Source of the DNA: CAYWFP01 sp964457365
GTDB lineage: Bacteria > Planctomycetota > SZUA-567
Length of the DNA: 45,099 bases
Direction: 5' to 3'
Assembly (NCBI GenBank): GCA_964457365.1
Contig: CAYWFP010000020.1
Coordinates: 1-45,099, forward strand
The position numbers and the translations under genes were made by a program. Shown in pieces: positions 16,155-24,502 of this stretch; the first letter of the stretch is position 1, and the number at the start of each line of letters is the position of its first letter. Below the pieces are notes generated by a model. It was given only the letters and a program-made list of their open reading frames with translations, ran no database searches and had not been told where the DNA came from.

Positions 16155-16183
16155 ATTATAGAGCGAGCGGGCGAGTGTTTCAA
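16155..16183 (-). promoter_or_regulatory. Sigma70-type promoter for the response regulator
   Basis: Minus strand TTGAAA, 17-base spacer, perfect TATAAT; one of the best consensus matches in the window. Leader about 25 bases. Confidence 0.75.
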
Positions 16184-16277
16184 GGCGGGCGGCGGAGACG
16201 ATTTTCCGTTGACGCCTCCGCGCCGATGGGCAAGATGAAGGGATCGCCGTCATCCGGCTTCCGAACGGGGGAAATTC

Positions 16278-17810
16278 ATGAGATACCTGCTGGGCATCGA
16301 TATCGGCACGAGCGGCACCAAGACCATTCTCTGCGACGAAAAGGGCGCCATCCGCGGCGAGGCCACGGTGGAGTACCCGGTCCATACGCCGCGACCGGGC
16401 TGGAGCGAGCAGGAGCCCGAGGACTGGTGGCGGGCGACGGTGAAATCCGTCCGGCAGGTGTTGAAGAAGGCGCGCGTCAACGGCAGGCAGGTCGCCGGCA
16501 TCGGCCTCTCGGGGCAGATGCACGGGCTGGTCTGCCTGGACCGGAACGACAAGGTGCTGCGCCGGGCCATTCTGTGGAACGACCAGCGCACCGCCGCCGA
16601 GTGCGCCGAGATCACGCGCAAGGCCGGCGGGTTGGAGAAGCTGCTCAAGCTCGTGGCCAACCCCGCGCTGACGGGCTTCACCGCGCCGAAGATCCTCTGG
16701 GTGCGCAAGCACGAGAAGAAGGTTTACGACAAGACGGCGAAGATGCTCTTGCCCAAGGATTTCATCCGCCAGCGCCTCACCGGAGAGTATGCCACGGAGG
16801 TCTCCGACGCCTCGGGGACGCTGCTCCTGGACGTCAAGAACCGCGCCTGGTGCAAGCCGCTGCTGGGCGTGCTCGGCATCGACGCCGACCTGCTGCCGAC
16901 CGTTCACGAGTCGCCGGAGGTCAGCGGCACGGTGCACGCGGCCGCGGCCAAGGCGCTCGGGATTCCGGCGGGCACCCCGGTCGCCGGCGGCGGGGGCGAC
17001 CAGGCCGCCGGCGCGGTCGGCAACGGTATCGTCAAGAAGGGCGTGATCTCGGCGATGATGGGCACCTCGGGGGTGGTCTTCGCCCACGCTGAGGCGGTGG
17101 AGACCGATCCGCTCGGGCGGGTGCATACGTTCTGCCACGCCGTACCCGGGAAGTGGCACGTCATGGGCGTGGTACTGGCCGCGGGCGGGTCGCTGCAGTG
17201 GTTCCGCAACGCGCTCTGCCAGGAGGAGATTTCGCTGGCGCGCAAAAAGAAGTGCGATCCGTACGATATCCTCGCCGCCGCGGCGGCGAAGGCGGAGCCC
17301 GGGTGCGAGGGGCTCTTCTTCCTGCCGTACCTGACCGGCGAGCGCACGCCGCACGCGGATCCATACGCGCGGGCATGCTTCGTCGGCCTGACCCCGCGGC
17401 ACGACAAGGCGGCGATGACGCGCGCGGTGATGGAAGGGGCGACCTACGCCATGCGCGACAGCCTGGAGATCATGCGCGGAATGAAGATCAGGGCCAGGGA
17501 GATCCGCCTCAGCGGCGGCGGCGCGCGCTCGCCGTTCTGGGCGCAGATGCAGGCGGACGTCTACGGCTGCAGCACCTGCGTGACCAATTCCAGCGCCGGC
17601 AGCGCCTACGGGGCGATGCTCCTGGGCGGCGTCGGGGCGGGGGTGTGGTCCTCGGTGCCGCAGGCGTGCGACGCGACGATCAAGGTGGTCAAGCGCACGC
17701 GCAAGCGCGCCAAGGCCGCGCGGGCGTACGACAAGTATTATCCGATCTTCCGGGATCTGTACGCCGCGCTGAAGAGCGACTTCGCCCGCATCGTCGAGGC
17801 GGTGGGGTAG
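16278..17810 (+). CDS. xylB: Xylulokinase (FGGY family)
   Basis: 510 residues, standard length. Phosphorylates D-xylulose to xylulose 5-phosphate with ATP. The N-terminus LLGIDIGTSGTKTILCD is the phosphate-1 loop of the FGGY/actin fold; GIGLSGQMHGLVCLD and RAILWNDQRT are the sugar-binding blocks typical of XylB, and VAGGGGDQAAGAVG with GTSGVVFA the ATP-binding half. IRLSGGGARSPFWAQM is the C-terminal FGGY signature. GGGGGA lies 6 bases before the ATG. No xylose isomerase is adjacent, but a D-lyxose isomerase (which also yields D-xylulose) lies at 33276-33827. The stop codon directly abuts the stop of the convergent gene at 17811. Confidence 0.92.
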   Translation: MRYLLGIDIGTSGTKTILCDEKGAIRGEATVEYPVHTPRPGWSEQEPEDWWRATVKSVRQVLKKARVNGRQVAGIGLSGQMHGLVCLDRNDKVLRRAILWNDQRTAAECAEITRKAGGLEKLLKLVANPALTGFTAPKILWVRKHEKKVYDKTAKMLLPKDFIRQRLTGEYATEVSDASGTLLLDVKNRAWCKPLLGVLGIDADLLPTVHESPEVSGTVHAAAAKALGIPAGTPVAGGGGDQAAGAVGNGIVKKGVISAMMGTSGVVFAHAEAVETDPLGRVHTFCHAVPGKWHVMGVVLAAGGSLQWFRNALCQEEISLARKKKCDPYDILAAAAAKAEPGCEGLFFLPYLTGERTPHADPYARACFVGLTPRHDKAAMTRAVMEGATYAMRDSLEIMRGMKIRAREIRLSGGGARSPFWAQMQADVYGCSTCVTNSSAGSAYGAMLLGGVGAGVWSSVPQACDATIKVVKRTRKRAKAARAYDKYYPIFRDLYAALKSDFARIVEAVG

Positions 17811-18830
17811 CTACGGCTGCTCCTCTTCCGGCATGACGCTGGTACCCTGGCGCAGTTGGGCGAAGCGCTCGTGGTCGACGTTCTTGACCGTCCAGAGCGC
17901 CAGTTGGCGAACCCACGGCGCGGGGTCCGTCTCCGCCACCTTCGTCAACGCGTCCTCGGCGACCTGCTGGAAGTATTCGTCGTTGTCGATGGCGTCGCGC
18001 GCGGCGGAGGGCGCACCGTGGCGGAGCACGCCCAGGCGCAGCACCGCCTCCTGGCGCCAGAACGCCTCGGTGTCCTTCTCGGCGACCCTGATCAGCGCGT
18101 AGAGGCAGTTGAAGCGGCGGAAGTCGCCCAGCTGGACGCGGGCCTTGCGGTAGACGGCGCGCTGGAGACGCAGCAGATACTGGTAGTACTCGAGCGCGGC
18201 GCCGGAGGCCTGCATCTTCATCCGCCGCTGGAGGAAGCTGCTGTATTTCTTCGCGGCGTTGAGCTTGACGTCGAGGCCGATGAGGTAGGCGATCAGGCTC
18301 GAGCGGTCCTGCGTCATGTGCCAGCCGTAGATAAAGGCGCTGTGGTAGACCGCGTCGGCCTTCTCGACCTCGCCGCGGTTTTCGTACTCCTCGGCCAGAT
18401 CGAGCAGCGCCGCGGCGTAGGTCTCGAAGACGATGAAGTCCGGCTGTTTGGCCGTGCCCTGGCTCATGCGCGGATAGTAGTCCGGCGTCAGGCGGCACTC
18501 GCGCAGTCGCACCGCCGCGAGGATCTCGCGGATGCCCTGGCCGTTGTAGCGTACCGACGGGTCTTTCGGGTCCTCGTTCTTGCGGTCCTGCGGGTAGAGC
18601 GTCTCGAGCTTGGCGTAATGCGTCGCGGCGTTGCCCTCGCGCTGCGGCAGCGTGATCAGCTTCTCCAGTCCCTTGTTGCTGTCGATGTGCTTGACGTAGA
18701 CCGTGCTCTCGAGGAACGCCTGGCCCGGGGTCTTCTGCGCGGGTTCGTCGGCGCTGGGCGTCTCCTCGCCCGCGCGGGCGCAGAGGCTCAGAAACAGGAG
18801 CGAAACGGTCCAGAAAGCGAGGGTGCGCAC
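17811..18830 (-). CDS. Exported protein of unknown function with helical repeats
   Basis: 339 residues from a GTG start with GGAG 8 bases upstream. Signal peptide TLAFWTVSLLFLSLCARAGE. The mature part is helical; the C-terminal third (EAFWRQEAVLRLGVLRHG, WVRQLALWTVKNVDHERF) looks like degenerate HEAT repeats and the middle (AALLDLAEEYENRGEVEKA) like a TPR. I do not recognise a family. It has its own promoter at 18858-18886 and lies downstream of the histidine kinase gene, in the same direction, with a 70-base gap. Confidence 0.7.
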   Translation of the reverse strand: MRTLAFWTVSLLFLSLCARAGEETPSADEPAQKTPGQAFLESTVYVKHIDSNKGLEKLITLPQREGNAATHYAKLETLYPQDRKNEDPKDPSVRYNGQGIREILAAVRLRECRLTPDYYPRMSQGTAKQPDFIVFETYAAALLDLAEEYENRGEVEKADAVYHSAFIYGWHMTQDRSSLIAYLIGLDVKLNAAKKYSSFLQRRMKMQASGAALEYYQYLLRLQRAVYRKARVQLGDFRRFNCLYALIRVAEKDTEAFWRQEAVLRLGVLRHGAPSAARDAIDNDEYFQQVAEDALTKVAETDPAPWVRQLALWTVKNVDHERFAQLRQGTSVMPEEEQP

Positions 18831-18857
18831 GTATCGTTCTCCGTCGGGTTCTCTCTG

Positions 18858-18886
18858 AGGATAGCGAAACGGGGAGGCGACCGCAA
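18858..18886 (-). promoter_or_regulatory. Sigma70-type promoter for the gene at 17811-18830
   Basis: Minus strand TTGCGG, 17-base spacer, TATCCT; leader about 20 bases containing the ribosome-binding site. Confidence 0.5.
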
Positions 18887-18900
18887 CCGTTTTCCGGCTT

Positions 18901-20454
18901 TCACGCGCGGGGCAGGCGGAAGAGCCGGGCCATCGCGCCGACTTCCGAGAGGAACCCCTTGGCGTCGACCGGTTTGGGGATGACGCGGGTGGCGCCGGCG
19001 GCCAGCGCCCGGGCGAAGAGCCCGGTCTGCGGCTGGGTGGCCATGACCAGGATCGGCGTATAGGGATTGTTCAGGTGGAGCTGGCGGATCGTCTCCGCGG
19101 CGTCGCGGTCGTGGAGGAGCAGGTCGACGACGATCAGGTCGAAATAGTCGTGCGTCGTCTGCTCGACGGCGCCGACGCCGCCGTCGGCGAGACGGCAGCG
19201 GTAGCCCGCCTGCTTCAACAGCAGCTCCAGCGCCTCGCCCGTGAGCGGCTCGCTGTCGACGACGAGGACGCTCTCGCTCTCTTCGCTCAGGATTCGTTCG
19301 GGCGCGCGCGTTCCGGTGGCGCGCCCGGTCAAGGACGCGGCGAGGTGGACGAGGCGGTCGCGGTTGATCGGCTTGGCGGTGCAGAAGACCGCGCCGGCCT
19401 CGATGGCCTGTCGCGCCAGCGTGACCGAATAGGCGGCGGTGACCATGACGATCGGCGGCCGCGGCGGCGACTTGCCCTCGCGGGTGCGCTCGAGCAGTTC
19501 CAGCCCGTTCATGCGGGGCATGAGATGATCCAGGATCACCAGGTTGAACCTCTCGCGCGCGAGCGCCTCGTGCGCGGCCTCGCCGTCGCCGCAGACGCTG
19601 ACGTGGAAGCCGGCGGTCTCGAGGATCTTGCGGTAGATCCGCTGCAGCGGCACCTCGTCCTCGACGACGAGAACGTGCGCGGGCGCTTCGGCGGCGGCGG
19701 CGGCGGGCAGGTGCAGCGTCACCGCGGTGCCTTCGCCCGGCGCGGAGGCGAAGCGCAGCTCCCCGCCCATGCGCTCGACCAAGCCGCGCGCGAGGGTCAG
19801 GCCCAGCCCTTTCGCGCCCGGCAGCGGCCCCAGCGCCAGCGGGCCCTTGGTGGTGAAGAAGGGGTCGGCGACATGCTCCAGATCCTTCGCGGCGATGCCG
19901 GCGCCGCTGTCGGTGACGGTGACGCGCAGCGTCCCGTCGGCCATCACGGCGCGGACGTCCAGGAAACGCGCGCCCGGCGCGACCGCCAGCAGCGCGTCCT
20001 TGGCGTTCTGCAGCAGTTCGACCAGTACGAGGGTGAATCCGGCGCGGTCCAGCGTGAGCGGCGGCAAGGCCGGCACGTCGCTACGCACGCACACGCCGTA
20101 ATGGACCAGATCGTCGGCGAAGGTTTCCAACATGTCTGTCAGCAGCGCCCCCGCGTCGGTCGTTTCGAGCGCGCCCGGGCGCAGGTATCCCAGGTGGCCC
20201 ATGCGCCGGACCAGGGCGGAGCCGCGGGCGACAACCTTGCGGAAGTTGGCGAAGATGCGCGCGTGCAGCTCCGTGTCGTCGGGTTTGTCGGCGCCGAGCT
20301 GGGCATAGCCGCCGAGGGCGCTGAGCAGGTTGTTGAATTCGTGCGTCACGCCGGCGGCGAACGTCGAGAGCGCGCGGGAATATCGGTTCTGGCATTCCTC
20401 CAGCAGCGCGGCAAGGAGTTCGTCACGATCGTCGCATTTGGGGATGTCCTGCAT
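18901..20454 (-). CDS. Soluble histidine kinase with two C-terminal receiver domains
   Basis: 517 residues. The start MQDIPKCDD follows a perfect AGGAGG. Order: a short helical N-terminus without PAS or membrane helices; H-box AAGVTHEFNNLLSALGGYAQ with His38; HATPase with N-box NAKDAL (Asn150), G1 DSGAGI (182-187) and G2 GAKGLGL (213-219); receiver 1 (260-375) with Asp309 in ILDHLMPRMNG and Lys361 in AKPI; receiver 2 (395-515) with Asp444 in VVDLLL and Lys494 in PKPV. Both receivers keep the key residues, although in the second the usual MPxMDG turn is replaced by LLHDRDA. Cytoplasmic signal integration is likely; input and output are unknown. It is divergent from pilT, so control of pilus function is a possibility. 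Confidence 0.9.
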   Translation of the reverse strand: MQDIPKCDDRDELLAALLEECQNRYSRALSTFAAGVTHEFNNLLSALGGYAQLGADKPDDTELHARIFANFRKVVARGSALVRRMGHLGYLRPGALETTDAGALLTDMLETFADDLVHYGVCVRSDVPALPPLTLDRAGFTLVLVELLQNAKDALLAVAPGARFLDVRAVMADGTLRVTVTDSGAGIAAKDLEHVADPFFTTKGPLALGPLPGAKGLGLTLARGLVERMGGELRFASAPGEGTAVTLHLPAAAAAEAPAHVLVVEDEVPLQRIYRKILETAGFHVSVCGDGEAAHEALARERFNLVILDHLMPRMNGLELLERTREGKSPPRPPIVMVTAAYSVTLARQAIEAGAVFCTAKPINRDRLVHLAASLTGRATGTRAPERILSEESESVLVVDSEPLTGEALELLLKQAGYRCRLADGGVGAVEQTTHDYFDLIVVDLLLHDRDAAETIRQLHLNNPYTPILVMATQPQTGLFARALAAGATRVIPKPVDAKGFLSEVGAMARLFRLPRA

Positions 20455-20596
20455 TCGGCCTCCTGCGTTCGCCCGGAAGATGTATGGTGCCGATAAACAA
20501 GAAACGTTCCATACGCCCATATCAAGGTTGGGGCAGTGTACGGCAGAGCGAATGGACGGAATCGCGACACATTCGCGCCGGGGACTGTCTATGATC

Positions 20597-20626
20597 TTGA
20601 CAGGTGTGCGGGCCGGGGATTATGCT
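20597..20626 (+). promoter_or_regulatory. Sigma70-type promoter for pilT
   Basis: Perfect TTGACA, 18-base spacer, TATGCT; leader about 24 bases containing GAGGAG. Confidence 0.65.
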
Positions 20627-20656
20627 GAAGCGTTATCCCTGCCCGAGGAGACCAGC

Positions 20657-21763
20657 ATGGCCGCCGATGACGAGGAACTGTCCGAAGCCGAACGCCTGAT
20701 GGCGAATATGGAGAAGCTGGAGGCGAGCGACCTGCATATCAAGGTCGGCAGCGCGCCGATCTATCGCATCCACGGCAAACCCCAGCGCCTCAAGGGCGAG
20801 CCGCTCATGCCCGCGCGGACACGGGAGCTGATCTTTCCGCTGCTGGCCGAGGACAAGCGCAAGCTCCTGGAGGAGACCGGCGCGGTGGACATCGGCGTGG
20901 GCATCCGCGGCACGGGCCGTTTCCGCGTCAACATCTACAAGCAGAGGGGCACCTACAGCCTCGCCGCGCGGCGCGTCAATTCGGAGATCCCCACCTTCGA
21001 GGAGCTGATGCTGCCCAAGGCGGTCAACCGCATCCCCGCCTTCGAGGACGGACTGGTGCTGGTCATCGGCGTCACCGGGTCGGGCAAGTCGACGACGCTG
21101 GCGGCCATCATCGACCGGATCAACCACTCCCGCCGGGTGCACGTTATGACCATCGAGGACCCGATCGAGTACGTCTACCGCGACGACAAGGCTTTTATCA
21201 ACCAGCGCGAGATCGGCATCGACGCGCCGGATTTCCACGTCGCGCTGAAGTACGCGCTGCGGCAGGATCCCGACGTCATCCTCGTCGGCGAGATGCGCGA
21301 CGTCGACACCGTCGAGACGGCGCTCGCCGCGGCCGAGACCGGGCACCTGGTCCTGGGCACGCTGCACGCGACCAATGTCATGCAGACGGTGACGCGCATG
21401 CTCGAGTTCTTCCCGCCCGAGCGGCAGCCGGGCATCCGCCAGGTCATCAGCTATACCCTGCGCGCGGTCGTCGGGCAGCGGCTGGTGCCGGGGATCAAGA
21501 AGGAGCATCCGCGCGTGCCGGCGGTGGAGTTGATGTTCGTCACCCCCAGCTTCCGCAAATACATCTCCGACGGCGACGACCCGAAGATCCCCGAGGCCAT
21601 CCGCCAGGCCGCCAAGGAGGGGATGCAGGACTTCAACATGAGCCTGCTCAAGCTCGTGCAGGAAGAGTACATCGCCGAGGAGGACGCGCTCGCGCGCAGC
21701 CCCGCGCCCGAGGCGTTGCGCATGAACCTGCGCGGCATCACCTTCAGCACGGACAATACCTGA
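20657..21763 (+). CDS. pilT: PilT-type twitching motility / retraction ATPase
   Basis: 368 residues; the ATG has GAGGAG 6 bases upstream. The N-terminal domain ends near 110 (DLHIKVGSAPIYRIHG is the typical PilT opening). Walker A GVTGSGKSTT (138-147), Asp box TIEDPIEY (165-172), Walker B VILVGEMRD (207-215), His box TGHLVLGTLHATN (228-240), then AELM-type segment AVELMFVTPS. It powers depolymerisation of type IV pili. It stands alone: no pilin or pilC genes are in view. The C-terminal tail DALARSPAPEALRMNLRGI is like that of PilT/PilU. It converges on the HEAT protein gene with a 24-base gap. Confidence 0.93.
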   Translation: MAADDEELSEAERLMANMEKLEASDLHIKVGSAPIYRIHGKPQRLKGEPLMPARTRELIFPLLAEDKRKLLEETGAVDIGVGIRGTGRFRVNIYKQRGTYSLAARRVNSEIPTFEELMLPKAVNRIPAFEDGLVLVIGVTGSGKSTTLAAIIDRINHSRRVHVMTIEDPIEYVYRDDKAFINQREIGIDAPDFHVALKYALRQDPDVILVGEMRDVDTVETALAAAETGHLVLGTLHATNVMQTVTRMLEFFPPERQPGIRQVISYTLRAVVGQRLVPGIKKEHPRVPAVELMFVTPSFRKYISDGDDPKIPEAIRQAAKEGMQDFNMSLLKLVQEEYIAEEDALARSPAPEALRMNLRGITFSTDNT

Positions 21764-21787
21764 ACCCGCGAGGCGGGCGGCGTGCGC

Positions 21788-24427
21788 TCACCGCCGCGCC
21801 AGGCCGGTGAAACGGGCGAGTTCCGCGTCGACGCGCGCCTGGTGATGCGCGGGGAGCCGTTCGGCCGAGTGCAGCGCCCGCAGATGGGACAGCACCTGCG
21901 GCACGCCCTGTTTGAGCCCCTGGATCAACGCGTCCACCGCGCGCGTCAGCAAGCGCTCGACGCTGCCGTGGCGCAGCTCGAAACGCCCGCGCCGGGTCAC
22001 GCGTGCGAGGATGCGCAGGTAGGTCTCCCGGTCCTCGACGGAGAGATCGCCGGTATCGTCGAGGACCTTGAGCAGGCGCTGCATCACCGCAGCGGCCATG
22101 CGGTGGAGCTGCGGCAGGCGGTCGGGCTGCGAGAGGAGCTCCGCCAGCGCCTCGAGCACGGTGACGTCCTCCACGCCCTTGGCCAGACTGCTGGCGATGC
22201 GCACGCGCTGCTGCGGCGGCAGCCGCGGCTCGGCGCCGATACGCCCAAGCGACTCGGTCAGCAGCGCCACGTTCTGGGGCCCGATGACGACCTCGAAACG
22301 CTGGCTGATCTGCCACAGCTCCAGCAACGCCGTGACGATCTTCTCCTGCAGCGCCGCTGGGGTGTGCGGGGCGGTGGCGATGTCGCGCAGCGCGGAGAGG
22401 CACGCGGGTATCAGATCGGCGTAGATGTCGGTCTCGGCGCCGATGCGGAAGAGCTCCTCGCCGTCGATCTGGTCGACGGTGAGGCTCGGATCGGGCTGGG
22501 TGGCCTGCAGGTGCGTCAGACAGAGCCCGGCGACGGTGCGGACGGTCTCGACGGCGACGCCGGTACCGCGGCAGCAGAGCCCCAGCGCCTCGAGCGTCGC
22601 CGCGTCCTCGGGGCCGCCCTGCAGGCGCGCGAGCAGCGTGCGCGAGACGAAGTCGACGGTATCGCCGGAAACCCCGGGGCGCGAGCAGATCCGCCCCATC
22701 GCCAGGTGCAGCGCGCTGCGGAAGGCCGTGTCCTTGAAGCTGAGCGAGGACAGCGTGCGCAGCAGCGCCTCGATGCGCCGGCGCAGGTCCCGGTCGTCGC
22801 GCAGCTCCAGCGTCAGGCCGATGCGCCCGAGCGCCTTGGCCAGCACCGCGCCGCCGAGGTTGTCCCGCCGTTCGTTCAGCGCCTCGACGACGGGCGCGAC
22901 CGCGGGCTCTCCGAGACGCACCAGCGTCAGTTCCAGGGTGTCGCCGAGCGGCCACTGGACGTAGTCGTTCAGATCCCGCAGGAAGGCCGCGGCGATCTCG
23001 CCCCGAAGCGCCGCGGGCAGGTCGTCGCGGGCGGCGACGCGGGTCTCGAGAATGTCGATGCGCACCTGCATCGGCGCGTGTTTCAGCAGATGCAGGCACG
23101 CCTCGGCCATGGCCACGCGGGTGGCTTCATCCGGAACCCGCGCGCGCAGGTAGTTGTCCCACAGGCGTACGGCCTGGCGCTGGTGGGCGGTGCCGGCGGC
23201 GGTCATCCTCTCGGCCAGCGCCCGCAACCCCGCGTCGCCGATCCGGCTCAGGAAGGTGCCGAGCGTGCGCGTGAGCGGGCTGCCGGCGGGATGCTGGAAA
23301 AACGTCTCCGCGCAGAGGGGCACCAACTCGGCGCGGCGCGCCTCGTCGAGATCCATGCCGGCCATCATCTCCAGCATCAGCCCCTTGTACTCGGTCGAGC
23401 GGGTGTTGCGCGCCTCCTCCAGCAGGTACGAGGAGACCCAGCCGGGGCGCGTCCGCTCCAGCGCCATCAGAAGCTGCCGGAAATCCGGCAACAGCGCCTC
23501 GCCGCCGTGGTGCATGCGCTCGATCACCGCCCGCAGCAGGTCGTCGTTGCCGACGCGCTCGGCGCCCAGAAGGCCGGTGAGGTCGACAAAAGTCGCCAGC
23601 GTCCGGCGCAGCAGGTCCGCCGGCGTCCGCGGATCGCGCAGCGCCCCGGAGACGGCCATCATCAGCGCATCGAGGCCGAGCGGACTCGCCTGCGACGCGA
23701 GGTCGACGAAGCGTTCGGCGGCGAGGTTGCGCTCGGCGGGCGTGCCCTCGGCGAAGAGGCGGGCGGCGTCGGCGAGCTGCGGCTCGAGGCCGAGGCGGCG
23801 CAGGCCCTGCGCGGCGGCCGCGCGCAGCACCGCGTCCTCGTCGGCGGCGGCCTGCAGGAAGATCGCGGCCTTCTCCCGGTCGGGGAGGTCGGTGAAGGCG
23901 ATCTGGCGCAGCGCGGCGACCTTCTGGTTCGACTCGGAGGCGGTGAAGACAGTCACCCGCAAGCGCGCCACCTCCTGCGGGGTAAAGGCCCCGGTCGTCC
24001 CGGCGGATTCGCCGGCCGGTGCTGGCGGTTGTGGCGGGCGCGTCGCCGGAAGCGTTGCGGAGGATGGCGGCGGTGCCCCGTTCGGGTCGAGGCGGGAGAA
24101 ACCGGCCTCGGCCAGCGTCTCCTCCTCGGCGGCGATGACGGTCCACTCCGCCTGCTCCACCACCGTCAGCGGCAGGTTCTCGGCCACGGCGGCGTAACGC
24201 TCGTCCCGTTGCAGCGCCGCCAGCGCGGCGGCCGGATCCTCCGCCTGCAGCAGCTCGCGGCTCAGCAGCAGCCTTTCCAGCGGCGTGTCCGGCTTGGCCT
24301 CCTCCAGCACCGTCGCCGTGAGCGCCACGCGCTTTCCCAGGAGCGCGCCCACGCGCGCGGCCAACCGGCGCGAGCAGCCGAAATGGGCGATCAGCGCGTC
24401 GCGTTCCTGCAGCGCCAGTTCGAGCAT
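21788..24427 (-). CDS. Large HEAT-type helical-repeat protein, cytoplasmic
   Basis: 879 residues, not assignable to a named family. No signal peptide or membrane helix. The N-terminal ~120 residues include ERLLLSRELLQAEDPAAALA; a Pro/Ala-rich linker (residues ~118-145) precedes about 700 residues of alpha-helical repeats with HEAT character (EDAVLRAAAAQGLRRLG; LGEPAVAPVVEALNERRDNL; AVLAKALGRIGLTLELRDDR). The start has GGGAG 6 bases upstream. Such scaffolds bind proteins or nucleic acids. It lies 75 bases after the antiporter gene on the same strand with its own promoter. Confidence 0.75.
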   Translation of the reverse strand: MLELALQERDALIAHFGCSRRLAARVGALLGKRVALTATVLEEAKPDTPLERLLLSRELLQAEDPAAALAALQRDERYAAVAENLPLTVVEQAEWTVIAAEEETLAEAGFSRLDPNGAPPPSSATLPATRPPQPPAPAGESAGTTGAFTPQEVARLRVTVFTASESNQKVAALRQIAFTDLPDREKAAIFLQAAADEDAVLRAAAAQGLRRLGLEPQLADAARLFAEGTPAERNLAAERFVDLASQASPLGLDALMMAVSGALRDPRTPADLLRRTLATFVDLTGLLGAERVGNDDLLRAVIERMHHGGEALLPDFRQLLMALERTRPGWVSSYLLEEARNTRSTEYKGLMLEMMAGMDLDEARRAELVPLCAETFFQHPAGSPLTRTLGTFLSRIGDAGLRALAERMTAAGTAHQRQAVRLWDNYLRARVPDEATRVAMAEACLHLLKHAPMQVRIDILETRVAARDDLPAALRGEIAAAFLRDLNDYVQWPLGDTLELTLVRLGEPAVAPVVEALNERRDNLGGAVLAKALGRIGLTLELRDDRDLRRRIEALLRTLSSLSFKDTAFRSALHLAMGRICSRPGVSGDTVDFVSRTLLARLQGGPEDAATLEALGLCCRGTGVAVETVRTVAGLCLTHLQATQPDPSLTVDQIDGEELFRIGAETDIYADLIPACLSALRDIATAPHTPAALQEKIVTALLELWQISQRFEVVIGPQNVALLTESLGRIGAEPRLPPQQRVRIASSLAKGVEDVTVLEALAELLSQPDRLPQLHRMAAAVMQRLLKVLDDTGDLSVEDRETYLRILARVTRRGRFELRHGSVERLLTRAVDALIQGLKQGVPQVLSHLRALHSAERLPAHHQARVDAELARFTGLARR

Positions 24428-24465
24428 GCGGTCTCCCGTGGAGAAACAGGTTCGATCACGCTGGC

Positions 24466-24494
24466 AGTGTACACCGCCGGGCTGGTTTCGGCAA
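24466..24494 (-). promoter_or_regulatory. Sigma70-type promoter for the HEAT-type protein
   Basis: Minus strand TTGCCG, 17-base spacer, TACACT; leader about 33 bases. Confidence 0.5.
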
Positions 24495-24502
24495 GGGAGC
24501 GG